A stretch of DNA of 64,000 bases from the NCBI RefSeq assembly GCF_041734735.1, contig NC_134887.1:41165680-41229679 (forward strand). The letters are read 5' to 3'. The translations under genes and the position numbers were made by a program. The stretch is from Babylonia areolata. Taxonomy: Eukaryota > Mollusca > Gastropoda > Neogastropoda > Buccinidae. The notes beneath the pieces were generated by a model. It ran no database searches. It saw nothing but the letters and a program-made list of their open reading frames with translations, and was not told where the DNA came from. Shown in pieces: positions 18,900 to 39,603 of this stretch (within the stretch, counting starts at the first letter, position 1; each line of letters opens with the position of its first letter).

Positions 18900-19390
18900 C
18901 TGGGGGTGAGGTGGGAGAGGTGTGTAAGCCAGGAGTGATGTTACACTGTTTTTGAAACAAGTTTTTTTTGTCAAGTTTGTTTCTTAACATTTTATTATAG
19001 AGGTGAGGTGAGAGAACTGTGTGAGTCGTGAGCCATGTTTCACTGTTTTTAGCTGGTCTGTTACTAACATTTTTATTACATTCTTGTGTCTTGTTCATGG
19101 ACCTAGAGCAGCAGTGTTAGGGCTATACATATGTACATTATTATTATCATTATTATTATTATTATGTATGTGTACATAACTACATGATTGTATATGAATG
19201 TGTATTGTGTGCGCGTGCATTTATGTAAGTTTGTGCCTGCCTATGTGTGTGCATGTGTTAGGGTAGCTGTTAGATACACATGTATTGTTAAAATGTATGT
19301 ATGCAGTGTGTGTGTGTGTGTGTGCGTGTGCATGTGCGCGTGTGCATGTGTAGTCATATTTTGGTGTGTGTATGTAGCATAGATGTAATG
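18900..19390. other. Intergenic, low complexity
   Basis: ATT and TG-rich tracts, with no gene supported. Confidence 0.5.
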
Positions 19391-19485
19391 TTTTATGTTA
19401 ACAAAGCGTTTTTGTAAAGCACCTACAGCAGATTTATGGATAGTGTGCTATATAATTATCCATTATTATTATTATTATTATGACA
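19391..19485 (-). repeat. (TAA)n-tailed dispersed repeat, reverse copy
   Basis: Reverse complement of the repeat at 9112-9230: GCGTTTTTGTAAAGCACCT, then ATAGTGTGCTATATAATTAT and (ATT)n. Confidence 0.8.
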
Positions 19486-19959
19486 GTCAAAATCCAATGG
19501 TATACTGTCATTTGGCATAAGTCAACTGTCCTCCACAACAGTCTATTGTCACATCTGGAGCAAACTTCTTATTATGCAAAAGCAATAGATCAGACAGACA
19601 CATCACAGACACAGGGCGGCGATTTCTCTTGAGAGATAATAAAGTTCACTTGACTTGATTTACCTTCCAGGACCCCAGCAGTCTCTGGAGGAGATCCACA
19701 ATGTGACTGCACAGGGCCACAACAGGCCTCAAGATGTGTCACACACAGCACATGACTACCTCTCACTACCTCAACTGTTCAACTAATATCTATATAATAT
19801 AGATACTTTTTTTTTAAGAAAGAAAGAAAGGGAAAATAAATAAATAAATAAAATAAAATAAAATAAATATATACAGAGAGAGAGAAATGAGTTCAAATGA
19901 CACCATTCAAACCCCTCAGCCCAGGAATGTTGCAGCCAGGAGAAAGGCTAAGGAAGTCC

Positions 19960-20755
19960 TGGACATCTGACATTGTTGCCTGTAGTCAAGCCGACAGTAC
20001 AGGCCACATCAGGATGGCCCAACAAAAGTTCAAAACATAAAACTTGACATTGTTGCCTGTAGTCAAGCCGACAGTACAGGCCACATCAGGATGGCCCAAC
20101 AAAAGTTCAAAACATAAAACTTGTCACAACTTGAAAAAAAACAAAAAACAACTATGAAACAACACAGTTCATGACATACTATCTTAACTATCAAAGCTCC
20201 ACAAGGCAAATAAGACAAGGCAGTGCTGAGGACATCGGCCTTTCTGTTTTGTGTATCACCCTGGATTTATCAACAACAACAACAACAAAAAATCATATGT
20301 AAGGATCAAAAATGCTTCAAAACAACACAATAAATTACATAAACAGGTCCTGCAGACAAATAACAATGTAGAATGAACAGCTTGTGCCCATTCCAGTGTT
20401 TACAATATCACTGCCTATTCACCAGAAAAAACAACAACAAAAAAACCCAGCACAGACAGAACATCATGGATAGCAGAAAAGAGTATCCCCCCCCCCCCCC
20501 CCCCCCCCCCCCCCCACACACACACAAAGTGTCAAGGCATGCTGGAAAAGAAAAGTGTCAAGTCATGCTGGAAAAAACACACAAAAACAGAATGGACAGG
20601 GAAGGCAGAAGAAGAAGAAAAAAGAAGCAGACAACAATTACGGAGGAGAAAAGTCAGAAACAAAGAGAGCAACAGAAAAGAGCAGGCCATTTCCAGCAGA
20701 GAATTTCCACAAGGCTTGGGACACTGTCTGTACTGAAATCTCCCACGGGGTGGCA
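19960..20755. repeat. Diverged duplicated segment, copy 2, with a 77-bp internal tandem duplication
   Basis: Counterpart of 16030-16665. The first 77 bp (GACATTGTTGCCTGTAGTC to CAAAACATAAAACTT) occur twice in direct succession at about 19969 and 20046, nearly identical. A C-homopolymer of more than 25 bp lies at 20487-20515. Confidence 0.65.
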
Positions 20756-21062
20756 GGGATGGGGGCACGGGGGTGGCAGGGATGGGGTGGCAGGGATGGG
20801 GGCACAGGGGTGGCAGGGATGGGGGCACAGGGGTGGCAGGGATGGGGGCACAGGGAGGGGTGGCAGGGATGGGGGTACGGGGGTGGCAGGGATGGGGTGG
20901 CAGGGATGGGGGCACAGGGGTGGCAGGGATGGGGGTACAGGGAGGGGGGCACAGGGGTGGCAGGGATGGGGGTACAGGGAGGGGTGGCAGGGATGGGGGT
21001 ACAGGGGTGGCAGGGATGGGGGTACAGGGGTGGCAGGGATGGGGGCACAGGGAGGGGGGGGG
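20750..21062. repeat. G-rich minisatellite
   Basis: About 16 units of GGTGGCAGGGATGGGG with GCACAGG or TACAGG spacers, forming higher-order combinations. Runs of GGG and GGGG recur every ~10 bp, so the plus strand could fold into G-quadruplexes. Long ORFs across it on both strands are artefacts. Confidence 0.92.
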
Positions 21063-21299
21063 CAAGGGAAGTCTGGACGTCATGAAAAAAGAGCTAGCAA
21101 TCCACAGGGGGCACTGGATAAGGAACCACACCCCTTTCTCTTCCCCACACGACCCCTGCCAAGTGCCGGTAAAGCCATTGTGCGGGCTGTAACACATGGG
21201 GTGTTGGGGGGCGGGGAGGGGTGCGGGGGGGAAGACGGGGAAGGGGGAGGGGAGGGGGAAGAAGGAGAAAGAGGGGTTTCGTTCACTGTAGTTTGGCAC

Positions 21300-21392
21300 A
21301 GTACAGCAACAAAACAGATGTCTTCATAATACTGGTCAGGACAATATGATCTTAAATGAAAAGCAGAATAACATAACTATGACTGATAACTG

Positions 21393-21432
<40 letters not shown>

Positions 21433-22391
21433 TAGGGGGTGGGGGGATTGGGGGCAATGTGAACTAGAATAATCTCTCTGACTGAAAAAAAAAAGCTGTT
21501 TACTGGGGTGTGCTCATCAGATTTTTTTTTTTTTTTTAACTCCAGATCAAAGGTGTTTTGTTATGACTGATCACTGCCTGAATCCAGCTGATAACCGGTG
21601 ATTAATACTCGGTCAAAGAATCTCTCAGTCACTGAAACTGATAATCGAAACTGTCATCGTAATAATCAATTTGGCACAATATGTGTGACAAGACACAATC
21701 AGAGTATATTGCCACTGACAATCACAACCATCCAACATACCTTAACAACACAGAACCAGAAGTGCACCTCCCAAACACACAGTGCCGGTTTTCCCAAAGA
21801 GTCTCAGTCAACAGAAAAGGACACCTGGTAAAAGACAACAACGGCAAAGTGACTGTGTCACAGGCAGGAGTGTAGGAGCCACCGATATTTGTTGTACTGA
21901 AAAGTTTACAGCCAGGATCCAGGACCCAGGGGCTAGTTTCAGTTTCAAGGTGCTGGCTGAGCATGCGTACCGATCCATATATGCTACATCACATCTGTTG
22001 AACATTTTTTTTTTTTTATTAAAAAGAAAAGTGCAGATGTCTGACCTATGCATAAACCCAATGCACTGATCAGGCCTACAGATCCTAGATCTTAGATCCT
22101 AGATCTGCCTTAAAAATGGTCGCTAAACCAAAAGTGTTTGTCTTGATGCTGAAATAAAGTAAAACAAAAGGGAAAAAAAACAAAACAAGAAAAAAACCCA
22201 CCCACACCAAAAACTTTTTTTTTTCAATAAAATAAAACAAAACCCACCCACACCAAAATATTAAAATTCATGTCAGCTGAAATTCATGTGTCGCGTCATT
22301 TGAAACTGGCGACATACAGCAATTCTCCCACCCCACACTGTGTCCCTCTCTGACCGTCCAACGTCAGGCAGGACACCCTGTCACCTTCCAC
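21300..22391. other. Intergenic 3' of the TP53I13-like gene
   Basis: Contains (AT)n at 21395-21428, a diverged TTTCAG-family SINE at about 21936-22080, and AC/A-rich tracts. No other gene is visible. Confidence 0.6.
21936..22080 (+). mobile_element. Diverged TTTCAG-family SINE
   Basis: GTTTCAGTTTCAAGG start, CGATCCATATATGCTACATC middle, ACCCAATGCACTGATCAGGC end, with an A/T-rich insertion in between. It is more diverged than the other copies. Confidence 0.65.
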
Positions 22392-31679
<9,288 letters not shown>

Positions 31680-31699
31680 TCCGGACAGCTTTTCTGCAC

Positions 31700-31723
31700 A
31701 TACACACACCCACATGCATCCAT

Positions 31724-31764
<41 letters not shown>

Positions 31765-32201
31765 CACACGCACACCACAAGCACACACACACAGTACACA
31801 TATCACACACACACACATTCACCCCTCACACATACACCAATTTAGACAGACATACACATGCATACATACACCAAAAACACACCCACCCATGTATACACAA
31901 AACACAAACACACACAGACATGTGTATGCACACACATACACACACACCACAAACACACACACACACACACACAGTGTGTTAAAACAGATGGCATGTATGT
32001 GGATTATTGACCGCCTGTGAGGGGTATCAAATGTAAAAGTGTTCACTTCTTCCCTCCTGATCAATAGCCAAACGTCTGCTGTTTTCACACAACATATTTA
32101 CCACTCTCTCTCCATCTTTATACTATGCTTATGATAAAGGGTAATCTGAATGGAGTGTAATACAGATACTTAAATGTGTGTATTATTATACCGGTAGTTA
32201 T

Positions 32202-32239
<38 letters not shown>

Positions 32240-32252
32240 CAAAACAGTTTTG

Positions 32253-32284
<32 letters not shown>

Positions 32285-32302
32285 AACACATACATGCTCA
32301 TG

Positions 32303-32352
<50 letters not shown>

Positions 32353-32360
32353 GAAGTACA
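31700..32360. repeat. CA-rich microsatellites
   Basis: (CA)n tracts at 31725-31760, 31895-31975, 32203-32236, 32252-32282 and 32306-32350. All lie upstream of the TP53I13-like start codon. Confidence 0.9.
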
Positions 32361-33952
32361 CCATCTGTGCGATAACTTCCAGCTCATGTTTACAGCTGTT
32401 ACACAACTGATCAGGCATAACGCATACCAAATCACTATCAAAAAGACAACTGGCCATTAAATAGCTATGATCACAGCCAGCTGTCACACAATCAGCCACG
32501 GACAAAGTAAACCATCCCACAACAGAACACTCATGGTCAAAATAAAAGGTTTATCTCTACTCTCTCTCTCTCTCTCTCTCTCTGCCAGCTGTCGCATCCA
32601 ACAGGCACACAAAACCATAAGGTAATCAATTACATGACCCAGCACAGTAAACACAACAGTTGTGACATCCCACAGCAAACTCAACAGTCAAAACTATCAG
32701 TATCTCACCCACTCAGCTGTCACAATTTGAATTATCTGACTCACTCAACAAACCCGTATCACTCTATCTGACCTACACAACAGTCACAGATTGTACTATC
32801 TCTGTATCTGACACTCAACAGTCATGTATCACACTATGTGACTCACCCAACAGTCACATATATCACTGTCATGTATCTGATTCTGACACACTGAACAGTC
32901 ACAGATTGTACTATCTGACACACAACAGCCACATATCACACTATCTGACATTCAACAGTCATATATCACACTATCTAACCCACTGAACAGTCACATATAT
33001 ATTGTCTATCTACCCACTGAACAGTCACAGATTGTGCTATCTGACCCACTCAGCACTCACAGATTGTACTATCTGATCCACTCACTAACTGACCCACTCA
33101 ACAGTCACTGATCATTTTATCTGACTTGCACTGAGGAACAATCAGCACTTTTTTTACAGACTGAATGACTGTTCATCACAGGGGAACCCCTCCCCCTAAA
33201 AAAATAATATATAAAAAGCAACAAACAAACAAAAAAAGCTCTACAACACCACAGTATAAGCAATGTCTACTTAATTAACTGATTTTTGTTTTATATTTTT
33301 TCATCCTTCTCCCCAATTAAGCAAATCTCCCTACCCCAGCACCCACCTCACACAGGCAAGAACACAGACCCAGCAAATGTCACAGGCTCAGTGCTAAAGA
33401 CTGCGGCATGGGAACAAGCAACAGACTTGACACAGTGCCTGTTGTCAGCGAGTTCCACAGCAGCCCTGCTACACACACTTTTGCAGGCTATGCTGCCAGC
33501 AGCTGAGGGTCTTGAGAGAGGAGCTGTTGCTGGTCACTGCTCTCTTATCTCCTGCAGCTTATTGGGGTCAGAGGGAGGCCACTTGGTTCTGGTACTGCAG
33601 TCTACTGCTGTATTGATTTTACACTGATTGCCCCTCCTCTCCCCTCTTTATTTCCATCTCTCTTCCTCTCTCTCTCTCTACCTCTCTCTCTCTCTCTCTG
33701 TTCATTCAGTCTAAGTACTATTGGTACAGAACACTTTATCATCTCAACAAGAGAAAGAGATACCCTGCATGTTTAAACTCAGCTGCCTGTTGTCATCCAC
33801 TGCTCAAAAACTGTTGTGGGTGGTTTATCTCTGTACTTTTTAAAGTTTGGACAAACCACTGCATCACTTCAGACTGATTTATGACACCAGTTTATATAAA
33901 TGTGTTTTCTATCAATTGTATTAGCAGTGTGAGAGAGAGAGAGAGAGAGAGA

Positions 33953-34014
<62 letters not shown>

Positions 34015-34089
34015 CTGTGTGTGTCTGTGTGTTAAGTATGAGTGTGCTACATTGTCCCAATCTGTGGGGGTGGGGGGAAGGCGGTGAAG

Positions 34090-34127
<38 letters not shown>

Positions 34128-34500
34128 AGGAACTCCTGAGAGAGAAAAAAAAGTAAAGGGGATGGAGGGGAGGGTTAAAGAAAAAGAAGAAAAAGAAAGA
34201 AACAAAGAAATTAGAGCAACAAAACTTAGAAGAGACTGGGGAACATAAGTAAATAAAAAGATGGGTTGGCGAGGCAAAGAGAGATGCTGGGATGGGCATG
34301 AAATACAGACATATAAACAGACACGAACTGTGAAATGGTACACAAATGCAACCCATGAAACAGATGGGCAATGAGAGAGACAGTGTGAGAGCTGTGAGGA
34401 ATTGTTGACTGTGGAATGAAGAACTATCAAATGCAAACTGGGGGTCTCTGCAGTGCAGCACATAAACACCTGTACACAACTCATTTTCCACCCCTCTATC
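32361..34500. other. 5' flank of the TP53I13-like gene
   Basis: A degenerate array with CAACAGTCACATATCACACT and ATCTGAC words runs at 32690-33130. GA and TG tracts are at 33930-34015 and CA at 34092-34125. A 5' UTR exon or promoter may be here, but none can be pinned down. Confidence 0.55.
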
Positions 34501-36224
34501 ACTTCCCTGCTAAGACTGAGTAATTACTACTGATAGACCCGAGCCTTGTGCATGTTGGCACTGCATTAATTTCCTCTTCAAAATCGTATAGACTGTTTCT
34601 TACAGAACTGCCATGTCTCAGACAACACGTTTTCGTGGGAGAAAAGCACAGCCTGAGGAACGCGGAAGTCTGTCGGCTGTTGCAGGAACATTTCTAAACA
34701 TATGTCATGAATGCCTACTGGTCACGGAATCAGATAATGATCATGACGTCTCTAGTCGATACGATACGACCAGTGCGGCAACAGAAGCAGCAAAAATCCT
34801 TTCCTATGTTGACATTCGGAGCAGAATATAACGAAGAAAATAACAAAAACAACACGTACAATGACACCAAAGTCTACGTTCTCTCACCTTATTTCACCTC
34901 AGCCAGTAGGTTCACTGATAACTGACATTCGTTTCTTGGTGGTGTACCGTTTTGTGATCCGCAAACCGGAAGAAAGCCCTGTCGTCTGCTGTCGTTTTAT
35001 GTTGTGCGTGGATCTCCGATGGCACAGTGTGTGTGCGTCATTGCATTCGCTGTGCATCGATTGGCTGGCTTGGATCCGCCTCTTCACTGCAACAATCAGT
35101 TTTTGAATGACACTTTTCTAATTAGCATACATACATTTGCTCCTCAGTTTCAGTTTCAGTTGCTCAAGGAGGCGTCACTGCGTTCGGACAAACCATATAC
35201 GCTACACCACATCTGCCAAGCAGATGCCTGACCAGCAGCGTAACCCAACTCCTCACAACTGTTCTTCACTGTGTGTGATATATGATCGTTTCAGACTTTA
35301 CTTGGCCTTCCGTCTCCCTTAAACAGCTTGTTCCGTTCGTTTTCTCTCTTACCGTGCGCATGTCTTTTCTTTTCTTTTTTCTTTCTTTCCTTTTCTTTTC
35401 TTTTTTTTTTAAATAAAAAAAATTAGTGCATCAGTTAATTAGCGGGAAATATCATTGAAAACTCTTTACCAATAAAGATATGGAAGAAGAAAATGGCTGA
35501 CATGAGCATTGATGATTTTTTTCCCCCACAAACTTATGCCCCCACCCCGTCGAAACCCCTTTCGCAAGTTTGACTCTGAAAATTAAACTGACTGATTTTT
35601 CAGTGGCGACCTCTCTCTCTCTCTCTCTTTCAAGTGCTCTGGCGATAGTCTCTCTGTCCGTCAAATGCTCGAGTCTCTCACACTACACTCAAATGTCAAC
35701 AACAACAAGACTGTCTTGTCTTGTCCACCGAATTCATCCTCAAAATCAGAATGTAGTATGTTTACTCTGAGTTAGGACAGCTTCCTAACATCCACAGAAT
35801 TGAACAAATCAGAATTGAACAATCAGTGTGCGCGCGGCGCCGCGCGTGCATGTGTGTGTACTACTATGTGTGCGTATGTGTGTGAGTATGGATAACACAG
35901 CAGTGGTGATCATGATGGGGAAGATGGTCGATCGTTGGCCGGTCAAATATAACCGCTGTTCTTTGTAGGCTAAGATAGACGTTCCTTTTGACCTGCTATG
36001 TACGTACCGTTGTACCCTCAGCTCAGGGGCTGGCTTCAGCTTGTCGGTTTAGCCGTTCCGTCCTCAGTGCATGGTGAAACCGTAACAGAACACATACAAA
36101 AGAAGAACGAGTTGTAAGTGAGGACATTCCGGCTGAATAGGAATGATATTATACTGAACTTGAACATTGGATAGTGTTATCTAAAAACAAACAAAAATGT
36201 ATATCTACATTGGCATACAAGCCT
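34501..36224. other. Intergenic left of the palindromic element
   Basis: Mixed sequence with more CpG than average near 34620-35060. It contains a TTTCAG-family SINE and a 16-bp GC palindrome CGCGCGGCGCCGCGCG at 35831-35846. A small ORF at 34613-34831 has no family support. Confidence 0.5.
35143..35250 (+). mobile_element. TTTCAG-family SINE
   Basis: CAGTTTCAGTTTCAGTTGCT, GGAGGCGTCACTGCGTTCGG and CAGCAGCGTAACCCAA: the same family as 2812 and 26419. Confidence 0.88.
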
Positions 36225-36231
36225 TACTTTA
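36225..36231. repeat. Left target-site duplication of the palindromic element
   Basis: TACTTTA, repeated exactly at 45179-45185 immediately outside the other end. Beyond these seven bases the two flanks are unrelated. Confidence 0.85.
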
Positions 36232-36560
36232 GTAGTATAAGAGATGGGGGTTCTATATACAACTTTTTTGGGCGTATTAGCTTGTGTTAAGGCCCTCAAG
36301 CATAAAAAAAATTTAGTCAAAACCTGTGTATGTTGGAGTAATATGACCCTCAAGCATTAAAAAAAATATATAGTTAAAACAAGTTATATGTGTATGGAGA
36401 GCCAAATCACAAGATAAAAAAAAAAAAATGGTTGGATATGTGTATGGGGGAGCGAAACGGTCATGGGGGTTCTATATACAACCGACCCCAGCCCAAAACC
36501 GCGCAATACCGCCCTCAAGCATAAAAAAAAAATCTAGTTAAAACCAGTTAAAACCAGTTA
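36232..36560. repeat. Subterminal direct repeats in the element end
   Basis: ATGGGGGTTCTATATACAAC occurs at 36244 and 36463, CCTCAAGCATAAAAA-type words three times (about 36295, 36349 and 36513), and GTGTATGGGGGAGCGAAACG with a close copy at about 36441 and 36562. The mirror copy is at 44850-45178. Such iterated ends are common in replicon termini and in transposase-binding sites. Confidence 0.85.
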
Positions 36561-36585
36561 TGTGTATGGGGAGCGAAACGGTCAC

Positions 36586-36644
36586 CCCGTTCCCCGTGTG
36601 TGTGTGCTGGCAAGCGACCGCACGGCGTGTGTAGTGGGAACGGG
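36586..36644. promoter_or_regulatory. GC-rich hairpin in the element end
   Basis: CCCGTTCCC (36586-36594) and GGGAACGGG (36636-36644) form a 9-bp stem around a 41-nt loop. They lie within a GC-rich island (36580-36705) of an otherwise AT-rich element. The mirror copy is at about 44767-44825. An origin or promoter role is conjecture. Confidence 0.5.
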
Positions 36645-36730
36645 AGAGTGGTCCCGCGCACAGCCTGCCTCCGCGTATCTTCCCACCCGCGCGCGAAGAT
36701 TGTGATCACCCTATTAGAGAAAAGATTATA

Positions 36731-36750
36731 TTGTATATATAGAAAAAATA
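36731..36750 (+). promoter_or_regulatory. Shared TATATAGAAA promoter-like motif
   Basis: TTGTATATATAGAAAAAATA directly abuts the ATG of the 51-residue gene. The same TTGTATATATAGAAA abuts the ATG of the 85-residue gene (39858-39872, reverse). Mirror copies are at 41539-41553 and 44661-44680. Confidence 0.65.
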
Positions 36751-36906
36751 ATGCCTTTTCCACATAACATTTGTGAGTACCCCCAAGTTAAAACAAATAG
36801 AGTATGCGGTCGAGCTTGCATGGGGCTCTATTGTAAAGATCATATTAAATGTCATAGAAAAGGAATGTCACTTCCAGTACTTTGTATAAAATGCAACCTT
36901 TACTAG
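36751..36906 (+). CDS. Small Cys/His-rich protein (51 aa), left copy
   Basis: Intronless ORF of 51 codons plus TAG. It contains six Cys and three His, arranged as C-x10-C-x3-C-x4-C-x2-H-x3-CH and a final C-x2-C (LCIKC), a plausible compact zinc-binding fold. It begins directly after the TATATAGAAA motif. Short zinc-finger proteins of this kind are frequent in large-DNA-virus and virus-like genomes. No function is assigned. The 862-residue gene follows about 110 bp downstream on the same strand. Confidence 0.7.
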   Translation: MPFPHNICEYPQVKTNRVCGRACMGLYCKDHIKCHRKGMSLPVLCIKCNLY

Positions 36907-37014
36907 AGCGCAAAAAAAATCAGATCTACCTCAAAAGTAATCTACCTTTTCCCCCAAGCATTTTTTCCAATCTCCAACTTCCATTTGAACATATGAAATC
37001 TACTACTGTATAGC

Positions 37015-39603
37015 ATGGAGACAAACGTATCTACAACTTTCGAAAGAATTGGACTACGTGCCGAGAAGGCGATAGCAACACATATATTGCTAGAAAATAC
37101 ATACAACAGCAACTTGGTGCCAGATATATCCAAGGTAGACTATCTAGCCAACAACAATGGCAGAACACATATACAAACTCTAGAAGGTCTTCCAACCTTT
37201 GTAGACGACCTATACGTATTCGGATATCTACAACAGAAAGATTGTGTAGTATCGAAAGGCAAAGTACTATGTACCACCGGAGCCACTTCTTCGGCAAAAA
37301 ATATAGTATCTAGAATATATTCCAACCTATCGGACCTAGTGGAATACAAACACGTACATATTGCCATTGTGCACACATTGTCTATATCTGCAAAGAACAG
37401 TACAATATCTAGTACTATAGATAGAATAGAAAGAGAAACGAATTCCAAGGCAAAAGAGAACTGGAAACAACAACATCCAAATACACCAATATATGCTCTA
37501 TTTGTAGCAAAACTCGATGTATCCGAACTATCTATCGAACATCTACACAAAATCCTCCCAACATTCGAGGAGAGACTAGTAGCAAACGGATATGGTATCT
37601 ATTCCATAGACTACACCAGAGATTTCTCCGGGACTCTAGACAGACAAGCACTAGTGGAATACCTAGCAGAAGAACACAACTTCCGAGAACAAGGCACATT
37701 CGTAGAAGCCATACAAGATTCCCAGCCTACAATACTCGACAACACACACTCTGTAGGAAACCACGTATGTACATGGATATCCGAACACAGTGGCTATACA
37801 ACGAGAACCAAACTATACAACAAAATAGTATCCAATTTCGAAGCAGGAGAAATACGAGAACAATTCGGCGGACATCTAGCAGACTACGTAGACTGTCCAA
37901 ACGAACATCTTCGAAAAACCTTCCACCATCCAGATGTGCAATCTAGAGGCTGTACTAGAATAGAAGTATCGTTGTATGCATGCAGAGATAGAACACCAGA
38001 AACAGCAAACGAACTTGTAGACGATGTATTGGAATTCGTTTCTCCTGCAAACAATCCACTATTTGTAGTACAACCAGCAAAACAACAATGGAACAATCTT
38101 GCAAAAGAACTCGACAGATGCTTTGTTCTAGCCGATAGACCACAATCTGCAATATATGTCTGTTGGTATGCACATACAAGAACAAAAAGAATGGCAGGTG
38201 TGCGAATACGACCAACACAAAATACTGTAGACGACGACAAACTATGGAATACTGCAATTCTATGGGCTATGGGAGACTTTGGCTTTCGCAACTGTCCTAT
38301 ATTCCAAACCGAAATACTATGTGCAGACAAATACAGTGGAATACATCTTTCCAAACTACAATGCTATACAAAAGACAAAAACTCGAAAACAATACTTGTA
38401 GCGTGCAATAGACCTTGCCAACTACATCCAGACGTAGAACCTCCTACAATGCTTCTTCCACCTACAAACACAATAGAATGGGAGTGGAGACCAAAGAAAA
38501 CACATACAATAGGAGTAGAACAACCTATCTACAAACTGCACAAAATAGAGAAAATTGCAGAACAGAAACAAATATCTCTACTATCTAGTACAGACCGAGA
38601 AAAGAAACTTGCACAGATTGGAGAAGAACAATGCGCAGAAGAATGGAGACAAAGTGTGATAGACAAACTGGAAAACTACCACAAAGAACATACCAATACA
38701 ATAGAACAACGAGAAAGAGAAATAGAACAAATATACGAGGAAATGGAAAGAAACGAAAGAGACCAATACAACTCGTTGCAAATAGAAAAACTAGTAGAAA
38801 GAACTTTCTTGGGCAAAATAGAGCATATATCCAAAATTTCCAACAAAGGTATATGGAGCGTTCTAGGATATCGACAACAAGATGGGAAAGACCACTGTAG
38901 AGTCGTAGTTGCAAAAGACGATGGAGAACCAATTTCCATATGGGCAAATACTGGACTACGAAAAATTCTACATGCAACAAAGAAATTCGTAGAATGCAAG
39001 AAAGATAGATACAATAGAGAACTGTGTTGGTTTCCAAAAGAGCGTATATTCGAAGAAGACGATCTATACAAGCAAAAACGTATACAACTACTATTTCGAG
39101 TTCTACCTCCAAAGAAATTCGTACCAAATGGCAGCGACAAAGAAATAGAATGGTTTCCAGTGGAACCTACATCTGTACCAGACGGAATAGAACTCCCATC
39201 TCTTGTAGAAATAGCACTAGAAAAAGAACTGGAGAAGAAGGAAATAGAGACCAAATCGACCCTAGGTAGTACAAGTCTACCACTTTGTACAGAGTGGAAA
39301 AAAATACTAGAAATAGAACCAGGACAATATATTTGTAGAAAGTATGCTGTAGGCGAATATCGCAAAAAAGAGAAGTATATCTTGTACATTGTTCCAACAG
39401 ACAACAATGGTATTCCATCTACAGACATAGAAATGCCAGTACACGGCTATTTTCTCGAAAAAGAGATAGAACGGTATGGTGGCAGAGAAATGCTGGAAAA
39501 GACGAAACAACCAATGTTGTGTAGAGTAGGAGGAGAGAAGACAAATCCACAAAAAAAGAAAGATAGACTATTCTATATAGTAGCATCTATCGAAGAAAAC
39601 TAG
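37015..39603 (+). CDS. 862-residue protein of unknown family, left copy
   Basis: Single intact ORF from ATG to TAG. Visible features: H113-V-H115 in a hydrophobic strand (KHVHIAIVH, 112-120), an HUH-like pattern; SIDYTRDFSG at 197-206; TRTKLYNK at 263-270; and RGCTRIEVSLYA at 311-322. The last three recall the spacing of strands in plasmid and phage replication initiators of the Rep_trans/CRI type, but with no confirmed catalytic Tyr. A charged coiled coil occupies about 505-600. Two C-terminal beta-rich modules (about 603-680 and 756-862), each with a W-x-I or Y-x-V strand and an SIWANTGL- or HGYFLEKE-like end, may be OB-type nucleic-acid-binding folds. No Walker A, polymerase or DDE motif is seen. 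A replication role is inference. Its stop overlaps that of the convergent 85-residue gene. Confidence 0.85.
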   Translation: METNVSTTFERIGLRAEKAIATHILLENTYNSNLVPDISKVDYLANNNGRTHIQTLEGLPTFVDDLYVFGYLQQKDCVVSKGKVLCTTGATSSAKNIVSRIYSNLSDLVEYKHVHIAIVHTLSISAKNSTISSTIDRIERETNSKAKENWKQQHPNTPIYALFVAKLDVSELSIEHLHKILPTFEERLVANGYGIYSIDYTRDFSGTLDRQALVEYLAEEHNFREQGTFVEAIQDSQPTILDNTHSVGNHVCTWISEHSGYTTRTKLYNKIVSNFEAGEIREQFGGHLADYVDCPNEHLRKTFHHPDVQSRGCTRIEVSLYACRDRTPETANELVDDVLEFVSPANNPLFVVQPAKQQWNNLAKELDRCFVLADRPQSAIYVCWYAHTRTKRMAGVRIRPTQNTVDDDKLWNTAILWAMGDFGFRNCPIFQTEILCADKYSGIHLSKLQCYTKDKNSKTILVACNRPCQLHPDVEPPTMLLPPTNTIEWEWRPKKTHTIGVEQPIYKLHKIEKIAEQKQISLLSSTDREKKLAQIGEEQCAEEWRQSVIDKLENYHKEHTNTIEQREREIEQIYEEMERNERDQYNSLQIEKLVERTFLGKIEHISKISNKGIWSVLGYRQQDGKDHCRVVVAKDDGEPISIWANTGLRKILHATKKFVECKKDRYNRELCWFPKERIFEEDDLYKQKRIQLLFRVLPPKKFVPNGSDKEIEWFPVEPTSVPDGIELPSLVEIALEKELEKKEIETKSTLGSTSLPLCTEWKKILEIEPGQYICRKYAVGEYRKKEKYILYIVPTDNNGIPSTDIEMPVHGYFLEKEIERYGGREMLEKTKQPMLCRVGGEKTNPQKKKDRLFYIVASIEEN

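Noticed and set aside
20373-21329. 318-codon ORF and 255-codon reverse ORF
   Set aside because: They read through homopolymer C and a G-rich minisatellite. No family similarity.
34613-34831. 72-codon ORF as a gene
   Set aside because: No recognised family, no splice context and no clear promoter. It may be chance in the 5' region of the TP53I13-like gene.
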